Shown in pieces: positions 1 to 7,226 of a stretch of 15,310 nucleotides of DNA. The translations under genes and the position numbers were made by a program. The notes under the pieces are model-generated. The model did no database searches. It was not told where the DNA came from and saw only the letters and a program-made list of their open reading frames with translations. Origin of the DNA: Desulfobulbaceae bacterium. GTDB taxonomy: Bacteria > Desulfobacterota > Desulfobulbia > Desulfobulbales > DAOVSZ01. Numbering within the stretch: the stretch's first letter is position 1; every line of letters begins with the position of its first letter. The stretch is from the NCBI GenBank assembly GCA_030627725.1, contig DAOVSZ010000025.1, positions 1 to 15,310 on the forward strand, given 5' to 3'.

Positions 1-479
1 AAGATCAGCTGATTGAGAAGATTGTCTATATCAATAGGACGGCAAAGGTTGTTAAAGGCGGAAGGCGATTCAGTTTCAGCGCAATCTGTGTTGTCGGAGA
101 CGGCCAGGGGAAGGTCGGGTATGGCCTTGGCAAGGCTAATCAGGTTCCGGAAGCGATCAGAAAGGGAGTTGAAAAGGCCAGAAAGGACATGACGAAGGTT
201 TCAATTACCGATGTCAGTATCCCCCATCAGATTCAGGGAAAATATGGCGCTGGAAATGTTTTGCTGAAACCCGCATCCGAGGGTACCGGTGTTATAGCCG
301 GCGGCGCTGTCCGTGCTGTTCTTGAGGCGGTCGGTGTTCAGAATATTCTGACAAAATGCATTGGAACGCATAACCCTCACAATCTTGTGAAGGCAACGCT
401 GAATGGATTACGGAATCTGCGGACAGTTGAGCAGATCGCAAAGATTCGTGATTTGTCGGTTGAAGATGTCGTAGGGTAG
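1..479 (+). CDS. rpsE: 30S ribosomal protein S5 (5' truncated by window edge)
   Basis: S5 sits in the small subunit near the mRNA entry channel and helps decoding accuracy. The reading frame is open from base 3 and the visible 158 codons match S5 almost throughout. The N-terminal double-stranded-RNA-binding-like part is seen as KVVKGGRRFSFSA and VVGDGQGKVGYGLGKA. The C-terminal domain shows LLKPASEGTGVIAGGAVRAV and the ending SVEDVVG. An internal ATG at 189 is not the start, because the family-conserved sequence continues upstream of it. Only the first few residues are missing. The gene is followed by an unusually long 138-nt gap before rpmD. Confidence 0.97.
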   Translation, partial: DQLIEKIVYINRTAKVVKGGRRFSFSAICVVGDGQGKVGYGLGKANQVPEAIRKGVEKARKDMTKVSITDVSIPHQIQGKYGAGNVLLKPASEGTGVIAGGAVRAVLEAVGVQNILTKCIGTHNPHNLVKATLNGLRNLRTVEQIAKIRDLSVEDVVG

Positions 480-617
480 GACCTTTTTCAAAAAGAAGGC
501 GGTTGGGTGCACGACAAAATATGCTCAATCGCGATATATATCGTTTACTGACAAGGGTTCCACGAAGAGATCAGACAGACCCTGGTCGGGATAAATAACC
601 AATCCACAGGATGTATT
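480..617 (+). other. Long rpsE-rpmD intergenic gap with a 12-bp palindrome
   Basis: This 138-nt stretch separates two genes that usually lie within a few tens of bases. It contains the perfect palindrome CGATATATATCG at 532-543 and a small CTTTTT-C-AAAAAG repeat near its 5' end. I see no start codon with a supported ORF, no convincing terminator, and no clear sigma-70 promoter. It may be a decayed insertion or a regulatory leader; the sequence does not decide. Confidence 0.4.
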
Positions 618-806
618 ATGGAAAACCAGCTCAGTGTATCCTTGAAAAAAAGTATGATCGGCAGCAACCGGAAGATCCGCGCTGTACTGACCGGCTTAGG
701 GCTGACAAAGATGAACAAGACTGTTGTTCGCAAGGACACGCCGGAAATCAGGGGAATGATTAACAAGGTGCGACACCTTGTCGATGTGGAGGAAGTATCA
801 TGTTGA
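618..806 (+). CDS. rpmD: 50S ribosomal protein L30
   Basis: L30 is a small, non-universal protein of the large subunit. The 62-aa product has the normal family length and the typical pattern: a first strand (LSVSLKKSMIG), the IRAVLTGLGLTKMNKTVV helix and turn that contacts 23S rRNA, and DTPEIRGMINKVRHLVDVEEV at the end. The ATG at 618 follows AGGATG. The stop overlaps the start of rplO by 7 nt (ATG of rplO at 800), which suggests translational coupling. Confidence 0.96.
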   Translation: MENQLSVSLKKSMIGSNRKIRAVLTGLGLTKMNKTVVRKDTPEIRGMINKVRHLVDVEEVSC

Positions 807-1240
807 CATTAAGTAACTTATCGCCGAGTCCAGGCTCAAGAAAACAGAGAAAACGGTTGGGCAGAGGCCAGGGTACCGGTCATGGAAAGACATCAGGCCG
901 TGGCCATAAAGGGGCCAAGTCACGTTCCGGCAGCGGAGTCAGGCCTGGGTTTGAAGGTGGTCAGATGCCTTTGCAGAGGCGTTTGCCGAAACGCGGGTTT
1001 ACGAATATCTTCAAGAAGCAGTATGCTATCGTGAATATCCAGGATCTTGACCGTTTTGAAGAAGGGGCCAAGGTTGACAGAGAGACGCTGCTTGCCGCCG
1101 GGCTTATAGCAAAGAAATATTTACATGTGAAGGTTCTTGGTAATGGCGATATCTCGAAAAAACTCACCATTGCAGTGGACAAGGTCAGTGCATCTGCGCG
1201 CGAAAAAATAACCGCAGCAGGCGGGACTGTCGAAGGATAA
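800..1240 (+). CDS. rplO: 50S ribosomal protein L15
   Basis: L15 assembles late into the large subunit and binds 23S rRNA through a basic, glycine-rich N-terminal extension. That extension is obvious at about residues 14-40 (KRLGRGQGTGHGKTSGRGHKG), followed by FEGGQMPLQRRLPKRGF at about residues 51-67. The C-terminal globular domain (GLIAKKYLHVKVLGNGDI, then the alanine-rich end) is complete at 146 aa. The ATG at 800 is preceded by GGAGGAAG inside the end of rpmD. Only 3 nt separate it from secY, so the three genes are certainly co-transcribed. Confidence 0.97.
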   Translation: MLTLSNLSPSPGSRKQRKRLGRGQGTGHGKTSGRGHKGAKSRSGSGVRPGFEGGQMPLQRRLPKRGFTNIFKKQYAIVNIQDLDRFEEGAKVDRETLLAAGLIAKKYLHVKVLGNGDISKKLTIAVDKVSASAREKITAAGGTVEG

Positions 1241-1243
1241 TCC

Positions 1244-2551
1244 ATGGCTGGTGGTTTCCGAAGCGCAACTAATATTCCTGAGCTGAGAAAAAGAATTACA
1301 TTTACGCTTCTTATGCTCGCTGTCTATCGTATCGGCGTCCAGATCCCTACGCCGGGTATTAACGGTGAAGCGATGGCAGAGTTTTTTGAACGGAATGCGG
1401 GCACCCTCTTTGACATGTTCAACATGTTTTCAGGCGGAGCTCTCGAGAAGTTCTCGATTTTTGCCCTGGGCATCATGCCTTACATCAGCGCTTCAATCAT
1501 ATTTCAGCTCCTGACCGTTGTCATCCCTCAGCTGGAGGCCCTGTCCAAGGAAGGAGAATCGGGCCGCCGGAAAATTACGCAGTATACCAGATACGCGACT
1601 GTCGGCCTTGCTCTGATCCAGGGACTGTTTATCAGTATAGGCCTGGAGTCGATGACGTCACAGAGCGGCGGCGCCATGATTGTCAATGATCCAGGGCTCT
1701 CCTTCAGGCTGATGACAATGCTCACCCTTACCTCGGGCACCGCATTTATCATGTGGATTGGAGAGCAGATGACGGAGCGGGGAATCGGCAACGGGATATC
1801 GTTGATCATCTTCGCCGGTATTGTTGCCAGGATGCCTGCTGCGATCGTGAATACGATCCGCATGGTCGGCGCCGGTGAAATTACGGCCATCTTTCTGCCG
1901 ATATTGTTGGTAATGATGGGTGGCGTCATTGCCTTGATCATATTTTTTGAGACTGCCCAACGCCGTATTCCTATTCAATATGCGAAAAGGATAATCGGCA
2001 GGAGACAGTATGGCGGGCAAAGGACACATCTGCCGTTGAAGATCAATATGGCAGGCGTTATTCCTCCGATTTTCGCCTCCTCAATTATGATGTTTCCGGC
2101 GACTATCGGCGGGCTGATTCAGGTTGACTGGGTTCAGCAGGCTGCGGCCTATATGCAGTGGGGAAGCCTGCTGCATACACTGTGTTTTGTGGGAATGATC
2201 ATTTTCTTCTGTTTTTTTTATACGGCTGTGACCTTTAATCCGGTCGATGTGGCTGAGAATTTAAAGAAGAACGGCGGGTTTATTCCCGGAGTGAGACCAG
2301 GGAAGAAGACTGCTGAGTTTATAGACAAAATCATGGTCAGGCTCACCGTGATCGGGGCAATTTATGTAAGTGCGGTCTGTGTGCTGCCGACTATCCTTAT
2401 AAGCAAACTGCAAGTCCCCTTTTATTTTGGCGGCACAGCCCTGCTTATCGTTGTAGGGGTTGCAATTGATACAATATCACAGATTGAATCTCATACGGTC
2501 ATGCGCAACTATGACGGCTTCTTGAAAACAGGGAGAATGAAGGGGCGTTAG
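1244..2551 (+). CDS. secY: Preprotein translocase subunit SecY
   Basis: SecY forms the ten-helix protein-conducting channel of the inner membrane with SecE and SecG and is driven by SecA or the ribosome. The 435-aa product has the usual length. Visible landmarks are the amphipathic N-terminus with PELRKRITFTL (12-22), the plug and second helix (MFNMFSGGALEKFSIFALGI, 58-77), GIGNGISLIIF (180-190), the cytoplasmic loop GRRQYGGQRTHLPLKINMAGVIPP (252-275), and the C5 loop FIPGVRPGKKT (346-356). R351 there corresponds to the SecA-critical arginine of E. coli SecY (R357). The C-terminus ends MRNYDGFLKTGRMKGR as in bacterial SecY. Start ATG lies 3 nt after rplO. Adenylate kinase, often the next gene in other phyla, is absent here. 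Confidence 0.98.
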   Translation: MAGGFRSATNIPELRKRITFTLLMLAVYRIGVQIPTPGINGEAMAEFFERNAGTLFDMFNMFSGGALEKFSIFALGIMPYISASIIFQLLTVVIPQLEALSKEGESGRRKITQYTRYATVGLALIQGLFISIGLESMTSQSGGAMIVNDPGLSFRLMTMLTLTSGTAFIMWIGEQMTERGIGNGISLIIFAGIVARMPAAIVNTIRMVGAGEITAIFLPILLVMMGGVIALIIFFETAQRRIPIQYAKRIIGRRQYGGQRTHLPLKINMAGVIPPIFASSIMMFPATIGGLIQVDWVQQAAAYMQWGSLLHTLCFVGMIIFFCFFYTAVTFNPVDVAENLKKNGGFIPGVRPGKKTAEFIDKIMVRLTVIGAIYVSAVCVLPTILISKLQVPFYFGGTALLIVVGVAIDTISQIESHTVMRNYDGFLKTGRMKGR

Positions 2552-2596
2552 TACGTCATTGCACTGTTGAACCTTAAAAGAATATGTGGATTTTGA

Positions 2597-3361
2597 ATGG
2601 GTAAGGCAATCATCCTCAAGTCTCCTGAAGAGATACGGATTATGCAGGAGGCAAACCAGATTGTTGCCCGGATCCTGCATATGCTTGAGCAAAGGATAGA
2701 GCCTGGGGTTACGACCAAACAGCTTGACAGATGGGCAGAGGAATTCGCGAAGAAAAGGGGAGGTAAGCCTGCCTTCAAAGGGTATCGCGGTTTCCCCGGG
2801 AGTCTCTGCGTATCCATAAATGAGCAGGTAGTGCACGGGATTCCTTCCAAAAAGGTTGTTTTAAAGGAAGGAGATATCATCAGTATTGATTTTGGCGTCA
2901 AGTACAAAGGCTATTTTGGTGACGCCGCTGTTACCGTTGCAGTTGGAAACGTTGATCCTGTTGTTGTCAACCTGATGAAAGTGACAAAAGAGGCCTTGTA
3001 TCAGGGGATAGCCCAGGCTGTTGATCAAAACAGGATTAACGATATCTCGGCAGCTATACAGGACCATGTCGAAAAACATGGTTTTTCCGTTGTCCGCCAG
3101 TTTGTGGGGCATGGAATCGGCTCCCAGCTGCATGAGGCGCCTGAGATACCGAATTACAGCAGAAAAGAGAGAACTCCGCGTCTGATGCCGGGCATGGTAC
3201 TGGCAATAGAGCCGATGGTGAATGTCGGATTAAGTGATGTGCGGGTCTTGAAGGACGGATGGACGGTTGTTACGGATGACATGAAGCCGTCAGCCCATTA
3301 TGAGCATTCGGTCGCGATTACGGAAAATGGACCTCTTATTTTGAGCGAGTTTACCCTTTAA
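2597..3361 (+). CDS. map: Type I methionine aminopeptidase
   Basis: Removes the initiator methionine from nascent proteins at the ribosome using two divalent metal ions. The 254-aa protein is a plain type Ia enzyme (no N-terminal extension, no 60-residue insert). All five metal ligands are visible: D98 in IDFG, D109 in FGDAAV, H172 in GHGIG, E205 in AIEPMVN and E236 in YEHSVAI. The substrate histidines are H80 (VVHGIP) and H179. The pita-bread fold is complete to the C-terminus. Start ATG at 2597 is 45 nt after secY; the upstream bases carry no strong Shine-Dalgarno sequence. The gene's place between secY and infA is common in ribosomal clusters. Confidence 0.97.
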   Translation: MGKAIILKSPEEIRIMQEANQIVARILHMLEQRIEPGVTTKQLDRWAEEFAKKRGGKPAFKGYRGFPGSLCVSINEQVVHGIPSKKVVLKEGDIISIDFGVKYKGYFGDAAVTVAVGNVDPVVVNLMKVTKEALYQGIAQAVDQNRINDISAAIQDHVEKHGFSVVRQFVGHGIGSQLHEAPEIPNYSRKERTPRLMPGMVLAIEPMVNVGLSDVRVLKDGWTVVTDDMKPSAHYEHSVAITENGPLILSEFTL

Positions 3362-3496
3362 AAAAACAGGACCAATTGAATAAAATTCTTCGATTGAGTA
3401 AAAAAAGATAACAAAGAGAAAAAAATAGAGTATAGTACCTGATTTTTGCAGTTCACATGTAATCAAGGATATATTTCGTACGGGAAGATAGCGCTT
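3362..3496 (+). other. A-rich map-infA leader, possible internal promoter region
   Basis: The 135-nt gap is very A-rich (several A5-A7 runs), unlike the tight spacing elsewhere in the cluster. TATAGT at about 3434-3439 would serve as a -10 box, but no good -35 box stands 16-18 nt upstream; the A-tracts could act as an UP-like element. An internal promoter for infA through rplQ is plausible but not shown by the sequence. Confidence 0.25.
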
Positions 3497-3718
3497 ATGG
3501 CCAAGGAAGAGGCAATACAGGTTGAGGGAACAATCGTAGAACCGTTACCCAATGCAATGTTTCGTGTTGAACTGGAAAACGGGCACAGAGTTCTGGCCCA
3601 TATTTCAGGGAAGATGAGAATGCATTTTATCAAGATTCTTCCGGGTGATAAAGTTACGGTTGAATTGTCACCCTACGATCTCACCCGCGGCAGGGTTATT
3701 TTCAGGTCAAGGAAGTAA
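3497..3718 (+). CDS. infA: Translation initiation factor IF-1
   Basis: IF-1 is an OB-fold protein that occupies the ribosomal A site during initiation. The start chosen is ATG 3497, giving 73 aa beginning MAKEEAIQVEGTIVEPLPN, the normal family length; GGGAAG lies about 9 nt upstream. The same frame is open to 3446 (17 more codons from a TTG), but that extension has no family counterpart. Conserved features include AMFRVELENGHRVLAHISGKMRMHFIKILPGDKVTVELSPYDLTRGRV, the complete RNA-binding OB fold. It lies 31 nt upstream of rpmJ in an infA-rpmJ-rpsM order typical of many bacteria. Confidence 0.97.
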   Translation: MAKEEAIQVEGTIVEPLPNAMFRVELENGHRVLAHISGKMRMHFIKILPGDKVTVELSPYDLTRGRVIFRSRK

Positions 3719-3749
3719 ATAAAGAATTTACAGAAAGTGGTGAACGAAG

Positions 3750-3863
3750 ATGAAAGTCAGATCATCAGTGAAAAAGATGTGCAGTGATTGCAAGGTATAT
3801 AAACGCAAAGGCGTTGTTCGTGTTTCATGCAAGATAAAAAAACATAAACAACGGCAGGGGTAA
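3750..3863 (+). CDS. rpmJ: 50S ribosomal protein L36, zinc-binding form
   Basis: L36 is the smallest large-subunit protein and stabilises 23S rRNA folding near the peptidyl transferase base. The 37-aa product is MKVRSSVKKMCSDCKVYKRK followed by GVVRVSCKIKKHKQRQG. The zinc ribbon is intact as C11-x2-C14, C27 and H32, so this is the C+ (zinc-containing) paralogue rather than the zinc-free one induced under zinc starvation in other bacteria. The length and both termini match the family. It is co-directional between infA (31 nt upstream) and rpsM (33 nt downstream). Confidence 0.96.
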   Translation: MKVRSSVKKMCSDCKVYKRKGVVRVSCKIKKHKQRQG

Positions 3864-3896
3864 AGAGAAACTCAAGTCGCACGCAGGAGGAAGACC

Positions 3897-4265
3897 TTGG
3901 CACGAATAACTGGCGTTGATTTGCCAAAGAACAAACATATGGTGATAGCTCTGACCTATATTCATGGAATAGGGCGTACATCCGCCCGTCATATCCTTGA
4001 TGAAGCAGAGATTGCACATGATTTTAACAGTGATAAACTTGATGACAAGCAGATCACCACAATCCGGAAAATTATTGACGAAAAATATCCTGTCGAAGGT
4101 GACCGCCGCAGGGAGGTTGCGATGGATATCAAGCGTTTGATGGACCTTGGGGGGTATCGAGGGCTCAGACACAGAAAGGGTCTGCCCTGTCGCGGTCAGC
4201 GCACAAGTACAAATGCACGGACAAGAAAGGGTCCCAAGCGCGGTCCTGGTGTACGAAAAAAATAA
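3897..4265 (+). CDS. rpsM: 30S ribosomal protein S13 (TTG start)
   Basis: S13 is in the head of the small subunit and contacts the P-site tRNA and the large subunit (bridge B1). The 122-aa product starts MARITGVDLPKNKH, the normal S13 N-terminus. The only start at that place is TTG at 3897, preceded by a perfect AGGAGG at 3885-3890 with 6-nt spacing, so a TTG start is well supported. The helix-turn segment YIHGIGRTSA (21-30) and the conserved basic tail YRGLRHRKGLPCRGQRTSTNARTRKG are complete. Residue C98 in LPCRGQRT replaces the more usual valine, a known variant position. Confidence 0.96.
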   Translation: MARITGVDLPKNKHMVIALTYIHGIGRTSARHILDEAEIAHDFNSDKLDDKQITTIRKIIDEKYPVEGDRRREVAMDIKRLMDLGGYRGLRHRKGLPCRGQRTSTNARTRKGPKRGPGVRKK

Positions 4266-4327
4266 TTTTACGGAAATGACATAAAATTTGCCAACTTTTT
4301 TGAGTTTGTTACGTTTAGGAGAAACGA

Positions 4328-4720
4328 ATGGCCGGTCCGAGAGCACGACGCGGAAAGCGTAAAGAAAAGAAGAATATACCGGAAGGAATAGTTTTTATTC
4401 GTTCCACATTTAACAACACTATCGTTACAATTGCTGATAAACAGGGAAATGTAGTTTCCTGGTGCAGTTCCGGATGCCTTGGCTTTAAAGGGTCCAGAAA
4501 AAGTACGCCATTTGCGGCGCAGAATACGGTTGAAGAAGCTGCCCAGAAGGCGATGAATCATGGCATGCGTAAAGTTGAAGTTAAAGTGAAAGGGCCGGGG
4601 CCGGGACGTGAAGCCGCAATACGCGCACTGCAGACAGTAGGATTCGAGGTCAGTAGGATATGCGATGTCACTCCGCTTCCGCATAATGGCTGCAAACCCC
4701 CCAAAAGAAGAAGGGTGTAG
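4328..4720 (+). CDS. rpsK: 30S ribosomal protein S11
   Basis: S11 lines the platform of the small subunit close to the mRNA exit site. The 130-aa product has normal length; the basic N-terminal tail MAGPRARRGKRKEKKN is followed by the family core IRSTFNNTIVTIADKQGNVVSW (24-45), GFKGSRKSTPFAAQ (52-65), VKGPGPGREAAIRAL (88-102) and the invariant end DVTPLPHNGCKPPKRRRV. ATG at 4328 has TAGGAG about 6 nt upstream. Gaps of 62 nt to rpsM and 64 nt to rpsD are longer than the spacing earlier in the block but lack terminators. Confidence 0.97.
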   Translation: MAGPRARRGKRKEKKNIPEGIVFIRSTFNNTIVTIADKQGNVVSWCSSGCLGFKGSRKSTPFAAQNTVEEAAQKAMNHGMRKVEVKVKGPGPGREAAIRALQTVGFEVSRICDVTPLPHNGCKPPKRRRV

Positions 4721-4784
4721 TCTCTTTTTAATGGTCGGTAAAAAATAAAAATACCATCGTATAATTTCACGGAGGGTTCTTAAA

Positions 4785-5414
4785 GTGGCGAGATATAGAG
4801 GTGCTGCATGTCGACAGTGCCGCAGAGAAAAGTTGAAGCTGTTCTTGAAGGGAGACAGGTGTTACTCAGATAAATGCTCCTTTGAAAGGCGTTCAAATCC
4901 ACCGGGACAACATGGTCAGGCCCGTATGAGAAAGGTATCTGATTATGCGATTCAGCTTCGTGAGAAGCAGAAGGTAAAACGCATGTACGGCATGCTTGAG
5001 GGCCAGTTCAGGAAATTTTTCCAGATCGCTGAGCAGTCAAGAGGTGTTACCGGTGAGAATCTGTTGCGCCTGCTGGAGCGTAGACTCGATAATACCATAT
5101 TTCGGTTGGGATTTGCCTGTTCCCGGAATATGGCACGGCAGATCGTGAGACACAACCATATCCTGGTAAACGGCAAGAAGGTCAATATTCCTTCTTTTCT
5201 GGTTTCGGTGAATGACGAAATTTCATTAAAGGAAAAGAGCCGGAAGGTAGAGACGATCCAGGATAGCCTTGAGGCTGTTGCAAGACGTGGAGTCCCAAGC
5301 TGGCTTGCTCTTGAGCAGGACAACTTTAAGGGTAAGGTTACCTCTCTCCCGGATCGTCAAGAGATCACCATGCCGATCCAGGAACAGCTGATCGTCGAGC
5401 TTTATTCCAAATAA
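4785..5414 (+). CDS. rpsD: 30S ribosomal protein S4, zinc-finger form (GTG start)
   Basis: S4 is a primary 16S rRNA binder that nucleates small-subunit assembly; in E. coli it also represses the alpha operon. The 209-aa protein has the N-terminal zinc knuckle with C9, C12, C26 and C31, so it is the C+ form, followed by RSNPPGQHG (36-44). The S4 RNA-binding domain is seen at about 98-160 (LERRLDNTIFRLGFA, RQIVRHNHILVNGKKVNIPS). The end PIQEQLIVELYSK is canonical. The GTG start at 4785 is preceded by GGAGGG at 4771-4776, which supports it. Whether S4 regulates this operon cannot be read from the upstream 64 nt: only a weak ATGGT/ACCAT pair and an isolated TATAAT are seen. Confidence 0.97.
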   Translation: MARYRGAACRQCRREKLKLFLKGDRCYSDKCSFERRSNPPGQHGQARMRKVSDYAIQLREKQKVKRMYGMLEGQFRKFFQIAEQSRGVTGENLLRLLERRLDNTIFRLGFACSRNMARQIVRHNHILVNGKKVNIPSFLVSVNDEISLKEKSRKVETIQDSLEAVARRGVPSWLALEQDNFKGKVTSLPDRQEITMPIQEQLIVELYSK

Positions 5415-5440
5415 CAAGAAGTTCTAACTAATTGGTTATC

Positions 5441-6511
5441 ATGGAAAAACAAAATACATTTGCATTTGACTCTGATCCGTTTTACAGGAACTGGATGAAC
5501 CTGATTTCTCCCGAGCGGGTTGAAATTGACAGAGATTCGTTGACAGACACCTATGGGAAGTTTGTCTGTCAGCCCTTGGAACGCGGTTATGCAACTACCC
5601 TCGGAAACTGTTTACGACGCATACTTCTCTCATCAATCCAGGGCGCTGCCATTACCTCGATCAAGATTGAAGGCGCTGATCATGAATTTTCTTCCATCCA
5701 GGGGATCTTGGAGGATGTCACGGATATCATACTTAATCTGAAAGAGATCCGTCTCCGACTCAACGCTGACGAACCAAAGATCGTCCGGATTGAGAAAAAA
5801 ACCAAAGGGCCGGTGACAGCCGCAGATATCATAAGTCCGGACGGCACCGTTGAAGTGATGGATCCGGATGTACATATTTGCACTATAACGGGGAAAGCCC
5901 GGTTTGTTGCGGAAATGGAAGTAAAGTGGGGCAAGGGATACGTTGTCGCTGAAAAGAATAAGACCGATGACCAGAGCATCGGTGTTATTCCGATCGATGC
6001 CATATTCTCTCCGATCAGAAAGATTACATCCGTCGTTACGCAGGCACGTGTAGGTCAGCAGACTGATTACGATAAGTTGACCCTTGAGATAACGACTGAC
6101 GGCAGTGTAAGACCGGATAACGCACTTGCATACGCAGCCAAAATCCTCAAAGAGCAGGTTTCAATCTTTATCAACTTTGATGAAGACGCAGTAGAACCTG
6201 AATTGCTTGAGGAAGAAGAGGCCGATGCCGCACCATTGAATGAAAACCTCTACAGGAGCGTGGACGACCTGGAACTTTCAGTCCGTTCCGCAAATTGTCT
6301 GCGTAATGCAACCATCCGTCATATTGGGGAACTGGTGCAGAAAAGTGAAGCAGAGATGCTTAAGACCAAGAATTTTGGCCGCAAGTCACTCAATGAGATA
6401 AAACAGCTCCTTGCTGAGATGGATCTTTCGCTTGGCATGAAACTGGAAGGTTGGGAGACCCCGGAGACTGATTCTTCGCAGGAACAACAACAGAGCGAGG
6501 CTGAGATATGA
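5441..6511 (+). CDS. rpoA: DNA-directed RNA polymerase subunit alpha
   Basis: Alpha dimerises to start RNA polymerase assembly and contacts UP elements and activators. The 356-aa product has the dimerisation domain at about 20-245 (YGKFVCQPLERGYATTLGNC near 39-58; IKIEGADHEFSSIQGILEDVTDI near 75-96) and an acidic linker (EPELLEEEEADAAP, 252-265). The DNA-binding C-terminal domain (270-337) keeps VRSANCL with R282 equivalent to E. coli R265, and NFGRKSLNEIK. A glutamine/glutamate-rich tail follows. I chose ATG 5441; an in-frame TTG at 5432 would add three residues and sits at a better distance from AAGAAG (5415-5420), so the start is uncertain by 9 nt. The stop overlaps the rplQ start by 4 nt (ATGA). 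Confidence 0.97.
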   Translation: MEKQNTFAFDSDPFYRNWMNLISPERVEIDRDSLTDTYGKFVCQPLERGYATTLGNCLRRILLSSIQGAAITSIKIEGADHEFSSIQGILEDVTDIILNLKEIRLRLNADEPKIVRIEKKTKGPVTAADIISPDGTVEVMDPDVHICTITGKARFVAEMEVKWGKGYVVAEKNKTDDQSIGVIPIDAIFSPIRKITSVVTQARVGQQTDYDKLTLEITTDGSVRPDNALAYAAKILKEQVSIFINFDEDAVEPELLEEEEADAAPLNENLYRSVDDLELSVRSANCLRNATIRHIGELVQKSEAEMLKTKNFGRKSLNEIKQLLAEMDLSLGMKLEGWETPETDSSQEQQQSEAEI

Positions 6512-6891
6512 GGCACAGAAAAGCAGGAAAAAGGCTGGGGCGTACTACATCGCACCGGAAAGCCATGGTACGGAATATGGTCACCTCCTTACTGGATCAT
6601 GAGCGTATTGTGACCACGCTGGCAAAGGCCAAAGAGGTCCGTCGTGTTGCCGACAAGATGATAACCCTGGGAAAACGTGGCGATCTTCATGCCAGAAGAC
6701 AGGCGTTATCGTTTATTCGTGACAAGAACGTCGTTGCTAAGCTTTTTTCAGGCTTGAAAGACGAATATATGGACAGACCGGGTGGTTATACCAGAATAAT
6801 CCAGACCGGTAACCGTCTTGGTGATGCTGCTCCCATGGCTATTCTTGAACTGGTGAATTACCAGGAGGGAGATGAGGGCAACGAGAACTAA
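6508..6891 (+). CDS. rplQ: 50S ribosomal protein L17
   Basis: L17 binds 23S rRNA near the polypeptide exit tunnel. The 127-aa protein begins MRHRKAGKRLGRTTSHRKAM and continues RNMVTSLLDHERIVTTLAKAKEVRRVADKMITLGKRG, the canonical bacterial L17 core. It ends YTRIIQTGNRLGDAAPMAILEL plus a short acidic tail (EGDEGNEN). The start overlaps the rpoA stop by 4 nt, so it is translationally coupled. It is the last gene of the block; an intrinsic terminator begins 30 nt after its stop. Confidence 0.97.
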   Translation: MRHRKAGKRLGRTTSHRKAMVRNMVTSLLDHERIVTTLAKAKEVRRVADKMITLGKRGDLHARRQALSFIRDKNVVAKLFSGLKDEYMDRPGGYTRIIQTGNRLGDAAPMAILELVNYQEGDEGNEN

Positions 6892-6920
6892 AGATTGTAC
6901 TGATACTCTTTTGAAGTATA

Positions 6921-6958
6921 AAGGCCGGCTTGCAGAGATGCAAGCCGGCCTTTTTTTT
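6921..6958 (+). terminator. Strong intrinsic terminator of the ribosomal block
   Basis: A perfect 14-bp stem (6921-6934 pairing with 6939-6952) encloses a GAGA tetraloop of the GNRA type. It is followed by an unbroken T-tract to 6958. This is a textbook Rho-independent terminator and marks the end of the operon after rplQ. Confidence 0.97.
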
Positions 6959-7030
6959 GTTTCCGGCACTTTTTCCGTGATACGATATTCCTCAGTGGGT
7001 AATTATATGGATGCCAGCGATCCTAAGGGT

Positions 7031-7059
7031 TTTACTAAATTACTAAAAGCAGGTATAAC
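7031..7059 (+). promoter_or_regulatory. Candidate sigma-70 promoter for the HD-GYP gene
   Basis: TTTACT (7031-7036) and TATAAC (7054-7059) are spaced 17 nt and match the -35 and -10 consensus in four and five of six positions. It is the best promoter-like pair in the 335-nt gap between rplQ and the HD-GYP gene. It would give a leader of about 160 nt. Apart from it and the terminator I see no gene in this gap; a 27-codon open stretch from ATG 7008 (ending PAIIT-unrelated NSYNIP) has no recognisable homology. Confidence 0.4.
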
Positions 7060-7226
7060 TGAGTATCTGAATAGTTACAATATTCCTTGATAACTACCAT
7101 GATTCGTTACGTCAGTCACAGGTAAGATATCTCGATGACTTGCACGGGCAGATTCTGTCTCAGACCGCCTCGATAAGCCGGAAGATCAAGTACTGTCTTG
7201 TCATCCCATGCGCAGGAGGATGTATC

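Noticed and set aside
1528..2029. Long minus-strand ORFs within secY
   Set aside because: Secondary open frames opposite a membrane protein gene whose own sequence is unmistakable.
3446..3496. 17-codon N-terminal extension of infA
   Set aside because: IF-1 is about 72 residues and starts MAKE in most bacteria; ATG 3497 has a suitable ribosome binding site.
6872..7090. 72-codon plus-strand ORF starting inside rplQ
   Set aside because: It reads straight through the perfect terminator hairpin and its T-tract and has no family pattern; the real features there are the rplQ end and the terminator.
7140..7226. 29-codon N-terminal extension of the HD-GYP protein from a TTG
   Set aside because: AGGAGG directly before ATG 7227 fixes the start, and the cNMP-binding domain begins soon after it.
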